Source of the DNA: an uncultured Chloroflexota bacterium
GTDB taxonomy: Bacteria > Chloroflexota > Limnocylindria > Limnocylindrales > CSP1-4
Direction: 5' to 3'
Assembly: GCA_903928275.1 (NCBI GenBank)
Contig: CAIYQJ010000174.1
Location: 1-16,727 of the forward strand
Length of the DNA: 16,727 bases
Position numbers and translations under genes: made by a program. Shown here piece by piece: positions 1 through 5,163 of this stretch (its first letter is position 1; every line of letters begins with the position of its first letter). The notes below the pieces were generated by a model. The model ran no database searches. It was given only the letters and a program-made list of their open reading frames with translations, and was not told the origin of the DNA.

Positions 1-531
1 CGCCTCGAGCGTCGATTCGGCGACCGGCTCGTGGGCGGCGTGTACCAGCGTCACGACGCGACCGAGATCCGCGTCGCGCCCGGGGACGTCGCCGACACGC
101 TCCGATCCCTCCACGACGAGCCCGGGCTCGATTTCCGGCTGCTCGCCGACCTTGCCGGCGTCGACACCGGGACGCACATGCAGGTCGTCTACCACCTGTG
201 GAGCGCCACCACCGGCGACTGGCTCCGCGTCGTCGCCGACGGGCTCGACCGCGAGGCGCCGCGTGCCCCGTCGGTGACCTTCCTCTGGAAGGGCGCCGAG
301 TGGATGGAGCGCGAGGCGTACGACATGTTCGGCATCGTGTTCGAGGGGAACCGGGACCTGCGCCGGATCTACCTCCCGGACGAGTTCCGCAGCTTCCCGC
401 TGCGCAAGGACTTCCACCTGCCGGACGACGCCTCGCGGTCGCCGGGCCTGGGCGTCCGGCCCATGGAGCAGACCCAGCCGCCCCGCGACGCCACGCCCGC
501 GACGAACCTCCGTCGGTCGCCGGGGAGCTGA
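1..531 (+). CDS. nuoC: NADH-quinone oxidoreductase subunit C (NuoC), 5' end outside window
   Basis: NuoC is the 30-kDa-type peripheral subunit of complex I. It carries no cofactor and packs against NuoD at the base of the hydrophilic arm on the cytoplasmic side of the membrane. The frame is open from base 1, and the residues before the first GTG (31) already look like family sequence (LERRFGD), so the true start lies upstream and 176 residues are visible. The C-terminal hallmark is clear: WMEREAYDMFGI, then DLRRIYLPDEF and PLRKDF. A Pro/Arg-rich tail of about 35 residues follows. The stop at 529-531 is 3 bases from the nuoD ATG, and GGGGAG at 522-527 serves as the nuoD ribosome binding site. 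nuoA and nuoB are expected upstream. Identity is secure; only the start is unknown. Confidence 0.95.
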   Translation, partial: RLERRFGDRLVGGVYQRHDATEIRVAPGDVADTLRSLHDEPGLDFRLLADLAGVDTGTHMQVVYHLWSATTGDWLRVVADGLDREAPRAPSVTFLWKGAEWMEREAYDMFGIVFEGNRDLRRIYLPDEFRSFPLRKDFHLPDDASRSPGLGVRPMEQTQPPRDATPATNLRRSPGS

Positions 532-534
532 CAG

Positions 535-1767
535 ATGACGACGGCGCACACGCCCGCCGGCCCGCACGCCTCCCTCGACGACCCGGGCGTCCGCATCGAG
601 GACATCCTCCGCGAGAGCATCGTGGAGGCGGTCCCGGTGGGCCGCACCGAGCGCCAGGCGGAGTTCTACACGCTTCGCGACGGCGAGATGCTCCTCAACA
701 TGGGGCCGCATCACCCGGCCACGCACGGCGTCCTCCGCGTCGTCCTCAAGATCGACGGCGAGCGCGTCGTGGACATCGACCCGGTGCTCGGGTACCTCCA
801 CCGCGGCGTGGAGAAGCTCTGCGAGAACGCCGACTACCACCAGGCCATCTGCTACACGGACCCGCTCGAGTACATCTCGTCGCTCTTCTGCGAATGGGCC
901 CCGGTCATGGCGTTCGAGAAGCTGCTCGACGTCCAGGTGCCGCGGCGCGCCGAGTACATCCGCGTGATGGCGACGGAGCTGAACCGGATCGCGAGCCACG
1001 TCCTCACGATGGGGTTCTTCGCCCTGGACCTCGGCGGCATCACGCCGGTCCTGTACGGCTTCATCGAGCGGGACGAGATCATGGAGATGCTCGCGTCGCT
1101 CACCGGGCAGAAGCTGCTCTTCAACTACATGCGCATCGGCGGCGTGAACGGCGACCTCAACCACGACTTCCTGAGCCGCCTCGGTGACTGGATGAGCCAC
1201 GCCGCCCGCCAGATCGAGGCGAACGCCGGCCTCATGAACGAGAACGAGATCCTTGTCCGCCGCGCCCGCGGCCTCGGCGTGCTCGACGGCGACACGTGCC
1301 TGCGGATGGCCGTCACCGGCCCGAACATCCGGGCGTCCGGGCTCCCGTTCGACGTCCGCCGGAGCCACCCGTACTCGATCTTCCCCGAGCTCGACTTCGA
1401 CATCCCGACGCGGAACGAGGGTGACTGCCTCGCCCGCTACCTGCTCCGCGTCGACGAGGTGAAGCAGTCGCTCCGGATCATCGACCAGTGCCTCCACCAG
1501 ATGCCGGACGGCCCGGTCATGGCCAAGCTGCCGCGCCTCGTCCGCCCGCGCCCGGGCCGCGCGTTCGCCGCGGTGGAGGGCCCGCGCGGGATGTACGCCG
1601 CGTACGTCATCTCGGACGGCACCGACCAGCCCTTCCGGATGCGGATCCACGACCCGAGCTTCGTCCACCTCCAGCTCGTCACGCTGCTGACGCCGGGCAA
1701 CCTCGTCGCCGACACGATGGCGATCATGGCCAGCCTCGATCCGGTCATGGGCGGGGTGGACAAGTAG
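535..1767 (+). CDS. nuoD: NADH-quinone oxidoreductase subunit D (NuoD)
   Basis: NuoD is the 49-kDa-type subunit, related to the large subunit of NiFe hydrogenases. With NuoB it forms the quinone-reducing site next to cluster N2. At 410 residues it has the normal length. MGPHHPATHG at residues 56-65 supplies the loop histidine (H64), and ICYTDPLEY starting at I105 supplies the tyrosine (Y107) that align with the quinone-binding His and Tyr known from Thermus and bovine enzymes. The block ELNRIASH, the segment RIGGVNGDL and the C-terminal DPVMGGVD (family form close to DPVxGEVD) are also present. Hydrogenase-type NiFe-ligand cysteines are absent, as expected for complex I. The start ATG has GGGGAG 7 bases upstream. 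The stop is two bases before the nuoH ATG, so the genes are translationally coupled. Confidence 0.97.
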   Translation: MTTAHTPAGPHASLDDPGVRIEDILRESIVEAVPVGRTERQAEFYTLRDGEMLLNMGPHHPATHGVLRVVLKIDGERVVDIDPVLGYLHRGVEKLCENADYHQAICYTDPLEYISSLFCEWAPVMAFEKLLDVQVPRRAEYIRVMATELNRIASHVLTMGFFALDLGGITPVLYGFIERDEIMEMLASLTGQKLLFNYMRIGGVNGDLNHDFLSRLGDWMSHAARQIEANAGLMNENEILVRRARGLGVLDGDTCLRMAVTGPNIRASGLPFDVRRSHPYSIFPELDFDIPTRNEGDCLARYLLRVDEVKQSLRIIDQCLHQMPDGPVMAKLPRLVRPRPGRAFAAVEGPRGMYAAYVISDGTDQPFRMRIHDPSFVHLQLVTLLTPGNLVADTMAIMASLDPVMGGVDK

Positions 1768-1769
1768 CC

Positions 1770-3110
1770 ATGACCATGGCCGCCGTCACGTGGCAGCGCC
1801 TCCGCCCCGTCGGGCGGCTCCTCGCGGTCCTCGTCCCCATCCTCCTCGCCCTGGGGCTCGTGTCGGTCGGCGCGATCATCCTCGCCGGCCCGCTCGCCGC
1901 CGGCTTCGTCGGCGACAACGTCCCCCTGGTCCGGTTCGTCGCCGCGGTGACCGCGGTCATCCTCCTGAGCATCCCCACCGCGTTCATCGTCATCTTCCTC
2001 GAGCTGAAGGTCATCGCGCGGATGAACCTCCGGATCGGGCCGGAGCGCGTGGGCCCCTACGGCGGCGCCATGTCCGTCGTGCATGGGCTCAAGGTCCTCG
2101 CGAAGGAGGACTTCACGCCGCTCGGCGTGGACGTCACCGTCTTCACGATGGCGCCCATCGTGACGTTCGTCGGCGCCATCATGACGATGCTCGTCATCCC
2201 GTTCGCGCCCGGCCTCTTCGGCCTGGACCTGAACATCGGCCTGCTCTACCTGTTCGCGATGAGCGGCCTCACGGTCGTCGGCCTCCTCATGGCCGGCTGG
2301 TCCAGCTTCAACAAGTACTCGCTCCTCGGCGGGCTCCGGTCGGCGGCGCAGATGGTGAGCTACGAGATCCCGCTCACCCTCTCGCTCGTGGGGATCGTCC
2401 TCCTCGCCGGGACGATGAGCCTGAACCAGCTGGTCCTGGGCCAGTCCGGCTCGTTCCTCGACTGGAACATCTGGAAGCAGCCGCTCGCGTTCCTCATCTT
2501 CTTCATCGCCGGGACTGCGGAGGCCAACCGGACGCCGTTCGACCTCACGGAGGCGGACTCCGAGCTCGTCGGCGGGTTCGCCACCGAGTACTCGGGGATG
2601 CGGTTCGGGTTCTTCTTCTTCGCCGAATACGTGAACGTCTTCATCGTGTCGGCGCTCCTCGTCACGTTCTTCCTCGGCGGCTGGACGGCACCGATCGCGT
2701 GGCCGTTCGCCGTGACGATGCCCAGCCTGGATCCCCTGGGGCTCGGCGTCGGCCTCCTCCTCGGGATCGCGGCGCTGCCGGTCGTCGGGACCCTCATCCT
2801 CGCGGCTCCGTTCTGGCTGAGCTCGAAGATCACCACGCTCCAGGCGCTCGTCATCGGGTTCATCCTCTTCAACGTCGTCGCCGTCGGACTCGTGATCGGC
2901 TACGCGTTCGTCAGCTTCGACTGGGTCGTGGGCCTCTTCTGGTTCTTCGCCAAGGCGTACGCCTTCGTCTTCCTCTTCATCTGGATGCGGGCCACGTTGC
3001 CGCGTGTCCGGATCGACCAGCTCATGGGCTTCGCGTGGAAGTGGCTCCTGCCCGCGGCGCTCCTCAACATCTTCGTGACCGCCGCCGCGATCACGATCGT
3101 GAGCAAGTGA
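1770..3110 (+). CDS. nuoH: NADH-quinone oxidoreductase subunit H (NuoH)
   Basis: NuoH is the membrane subunit that roofs the quinone chamber and links quinone reduction to the proton-pumping subunits. The product is 446 residues, at the long end for the family (bacterial NuoH is usually about 325-440). It has an N-terminal hydrophobic segment, the conserved cytoplasmic block ELKVIARMNLRIGPERVGP (from E78), then KEDFTPLGVD, the NKYSLLGGLRSAAQM segment, and the acidic quinone-channel loop AEANRTPFDLTEADSEL (E251, D258, E261, D263, E265). The C-terminal helices contain FWFFAKAYAFVF and IWMRATLPRVRIDQLM. The ATG at 1770 was chosen because it follows the nuoD stop by 2 bases and has the purine-rich GGGGTGGA upstream; the frame is open further upstream only because it overlaps nuoD. 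All expected motifs are intact, in contrast to the altered input module downstream. Confidence 0.96.
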   Translation: MTMAAVTWQRLRPVGRLLAVLVPILLALGLVSVGAIILAGPLAAGFVGDNVPLVRFVAAVTAVILLSIPTAFIVIFLELKVIARMNLRIGPERVGPYGGAMSVVHGLKVLAKEDFTPLGVDVTVFTMAPIVTFVGAIMTMLVIPFAPGLFGLDLNIGLLYLFAMSGLTVVGLLMAGWSSFNKYSLLGGLRSAAQMVSYEIPLTLSLVGIVLLAGTMSLNQLVLGQSGSFLDWNIWKQPLAFLIFFIAGTAEANRTPFDLTEADSELVGGFATEYSGMRFGFFFFAEYVNVFIVSALLVTFFLGGWTAPIAWPFAVTMPSLDPLGLGVGLLLGIAALPVVGTLILAAPFWLSSKITTLQALVIGFILFNVVAVGLVIGYAFVSFDWVVGLFWFFAKAYAFVFLFIWMRATLPRVRIDQLMGFAWKWLLPAALLNIFVTAAAITIVSK

Positions 3111-3113
3111 GGA
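3108..3113 (+). promoter_or_regulatory. Stop codon merged with Shine-Dalgarno before the NuoI/NuoE hybrid
   Basis: TGAGGA combines the nuoH stop TGA with the GAGGA ribosome site of the next gene, 7 bases before its ATG. The same six bases with the same 7-base spacing recur at 5151-5156 between nuoF and the GltD-fusion gene. Confidence 0.7.
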
Positions 3114-3120
3114 CCCGGCG

Positions 3121-3825
3121 ATGAGCACCGTGCCCGGGTCCGGCATCGTCCGCGGGATGGCCCTCACGTTCCGCCGGTTCTTCGAGCCGAAGGCCACCGT
3201 GCGGTACCCGGAAGTGCGCCCGGAGATCGCCCCGAGGAACCGCGGCCGGCTCCAGCTCCTCCACGACGAGAACGGCCACCTGAAGTGCGAGACGTGCTTC
3301 CAGTGCGCCCAGGCGTGCCCCATCGAGTGCATCGACATGGGCGGCGTGGACACGCGCGGCCGGTACAACGTCCACTGGGGCCCCGCCGAGACATACGGCG
3401 AACGGCGCGAGGAGGCGGCGCTCCGCCGTTCCGGGCGCCCGGTCCCGGACGCGGCGTTCGCCAGCTTCGCGGAGGTGGACCTCGGGCCCGTCTCCGCGGT
3501 CCTCGTGGCGCACGACCACGACCCGGCGCACATGCTCGGGATCCTCGAGGAGACGCAGGCCGCGTACGGGTACCTCCCGGTCGCCGCTCTGCGGCACATC
3601 AGCTTCGCGACCGGGGCGTGGTACGCCATGGTGTACGGCACCGCGAGCTACTACCGGCAGTTCCGGCTCGCGCCGCCCGCGGACGGCGATCCGGCGCTCG
3701 CGGCCGCCGACCGGCGGCCATCGGAGGCGAGCTTCCTATCCGCGCTCGACGCGGCGCTCGGGATGGGTCCGCGGCCGGCCCCCGGGAACGCGCGGACCGG
3801 CGACGCCGCGGGACCGCGCGCATGA
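3121..3825 (+). CDS. Hybrid complex I subunit: first half of NuoI fused to helical part of NuoE
   Basis: This is a 234-residue protein at the nuoI position. Residues 1-85 match the NuoI N-terminus: LTFRRFFEPK, VRYPEVRPE, RGRLQLLHDENG, then one ferredoxin motif C56-x2-C59-x2-C62-x3-C66-P with an extra C70. NuoI normally has a second such motif about 30-40 residues on. Here the chain reaches the matching strand (RYNVHW) and turns into a charged linker (YGERREEAALRRSGR) with no cysteine. Residues about 130-185 match the helical part of NuoE/HydC: ILEETQAAYGYLP and VYGTASYYRQFRL. The NuoE thioredoxin-like half and its four [2Fe-2S] cysteines are absent, replaced by a 49-residue Ala/Pro/Arg-rich tail. 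The frame is continuous, so this is a true fusion and not two genes. The start has TGAGGA, overlapping the nuoH stop, 7 bases upstream. It presumably bridges the input module to NuoB/NuoD. Parentage is clear; function is inferred. Confidence 0.88.
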   Translation: MSTVPGSGIVRGMALTFRRFFEPKATVRYPEVRPEIAPRNRGRLQLLHDENGHLKCETCFQCAQACPIECIDMGGVDTRGRYNVHWGPAETYGERREEAALRRSGRPVPDAAFASFAEVDLGPVSAVLVAHDHDPAHMLGILEETQAAYGYLPVAALRHISFATGAWYAMVYGTASYYRQFRLAPPADGDPALAAADRRPSEASFLSALDAALGMGPRPAPGNARTGDAAGPRA

Positions 3826-5153
3826 CGCGACTGCTCGCCACGCCCCCGTCCTGGCCGCGTGTCCTCACCGCGGGGTTCGGCGCGGACGACCCCACGGACC
3901 TCGACGCCGCCGTGCGCGCGGGCGCGTTCGCCGGGCTGGCACGGGCGATCCGCGGGCACGGCCGGACCGGCACCATCGCCGAGCTCCGCGTCTCGGGCCT
4001 CCGCGGGCGCGGCGGCGGCGGCTATCCCACGGCGGAGAAGTGGCACACCTGCGCCACGACGCCGGCGGACGTGCGGTACGTCGTGGCGCACGGGTACGAG
4101 GCGGACCCCGGCACGCGCGTCGCCCAGGCGCTCATGGAGCAGCGACCGTACGCGGTCGTGGAGGGCGCCGCCATCGCGGCGTTCGCCGTGGGCGCGGCCG
4201 AGGCGATCATCGCGGTCCGAGCCGAGTACGGCGAGGCGATCCGCCGCCTTCGGCTGGCCGTGGAGCGCGCCACCGACGCGGGTCACATCGGCACGGACGT
4301 GCTCGGCAGCGGTGCCGACATCGCGGTGAGCGTCCGCCCGGTGCAGGGCGCCTACATGCTCGGCGAGGAGACGGTCCTCCTCAGGGCGCTCGAGGGGAAA
4401 CGGGGCCAGCCCGAGCAGCGGCCGCCGTACCCGGCGGAGCGCGGGCTCTTCGACCGGCCCACCGTCGTCAACGACGTCGTCACGCTCGCGGCCGTGCCGT
4501 GGATCCTCGTGAACGGCCCCGAGGCGTACGCGGCGATCGGCGACCCGGACGCGCCGGGAACGGTCCTCGTGCAGGTCGCGGGCGCCGTCACGGACCCGGG
4601 CGTGGCCGAGGTCCCCACCGGCACGCCGCTCCGGGAGATCGTGGACCTCGCGGGCGGCCTCGCCTCGTCGTACCGGCTCAAGGCCGTCGTCGTGGGCGGC
4701 CCGGCCGGAGCGATCCTGCCGCCGCGCGAGCTCGACACGCGCTACACGTTCACGGCGCTCCGGGAGGTCGGCGCCAGCGCGGGGTCCGGCTCCATCCTCG
4801 TGGCCGACGAGCGAACGTGCGTCGTGGACCTTGCCACGCTCCTCACGCGGTTCTGCGCGGACGAGGCATGCGGCAAGACGATCCCCTGCCGCATCGGCCT
4901 GCGCCGCCTCGCGGAGATCGGCGAGCGCGCCGTCACCGGGCACGCGCGTCCCACGGATCCGGTCCTGCTCGCGGACCTGTCCGCGGACATCGTCGCGAGC
5001 GCGCTGTGCGATCACGAACGTGGCGCCACGCGGCCTCTCACCACCGTCCTGCGCTACTTCCGTGACGAGCTCGACGAGCACCAGATCCGCAGCGCGTGCC
5101 CCGCCGGCGTCTGCCGCCCGATCGCGGTCGCGTCCGGCGCGGCAGCCACCTGA
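3822..5153 (+). CDS. nuoF: NADH-quinone oxidoreductase subunit F-like protein (NuoF), divergent cofactor sites
   Basis: NuoF normally binds FMN and NADH and holds one [4Fe-4S] cluster (N3). This 443-residue product shows the family layout: glycine-rich FMN loop GRGGGGYPT (residues 62-70) with K73, GAYMLGEET (Y178, E182, E183), GKRGQPEQRPPYPA, PTVVNDVVTLAAVPW, an SLBB segment near residues 245-300, and the cluster region. Deviations: the usual NxDExEPGT loop reads H90-G-Y92-E-A-D-P-G-T, so the Asn and Asp known to contact FMN in Thermus are replaced; the cluster motif reads C350-G-K-T353-I-P-C356 where the family has a cysteine at 353; the fourth ligand C396 is present and an unusual C345 lies nearby. 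The C-terminus (H420, C426-P-A-G-V-C431) resembles HydB/HndC-type hydrogenase subunits, not classic NuoF. Its ATG overlaps the upstream TGA by four bases (ATGA). It is NuoF by homology; NADH activity is uncertain. Confidence 0.9.
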   Translation: MTRLLATPPSWPRVLTAGFGADDPTDLDAAVRAGAFAGLARAIRGHGRTGTIAELRVSGLRGRGGGGYPTAEKWHTCATTPADVRYVVAHGYEADPGTRVAQALMEQRPYAVVEGAAIAAFAVGAAEAIIAVRAEYGEAIRRLRLAVERATDAGHIGTDVLGSGADIAVSVRPVQGAYMLGEETVLLRALEGKRGQPEQRPPYPAERGLFDRPTVVNDVVTLAAVPWILVNGPEAYAAIGDPDAPGTVLVQVAGAVTDPGVAEVPTGTPLREIVDLAGGLASSYRLKAVVVGGPAGAILPPRELDTRYTFTALREVGASAGSGSILVADERTCVVDLATLLTRFCADEACGKTIPCRIGLRRLAEIGERAVTGHARPTDPVLLADLSADIVASALCDHERGATRPLTTVLRYFRDELDEHQIRSACPAGVCRPIAVASGAAAT

Positions 5154-5156
5154 GGA
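5151..5156 (+). promoter_or_regulatory. Stop codon merged with Shine-Dalgarno before the GltD-fusion gene
   Basis: TGAGGA merges the nuoF stop with the ribosome site of the downstream gene, spaced 7 bases from ATG 5164. This implies translational coupling, so the two redox subunits would be made in step. Confidence 0.7.
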
Positions 5157-5163
5157 CCGCCGC

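Noticed and set aside
1437..3641. Long antisense open frame (over 700 codons) opposite nuoD, nuoH and the hybrid gene
   Set aside because: The translation is dominated by Arg, Glu, Asp and His with no recognisable domain, and it lies fully opposite genes with clear family motifs. It is a by-product of GC-biased codons.
3121..3825. Possibility that the NuoI/NuoE hybrid results from a frameshift between two intact genes
   Set aside because: Both homologous parts are in one continuous frame. There is no room in the 705 bases for the missing NuoI second motif or NuoE cysteine domain, and no such remnants appear in the other frames. An assembly deletion cannot be fully excluded.
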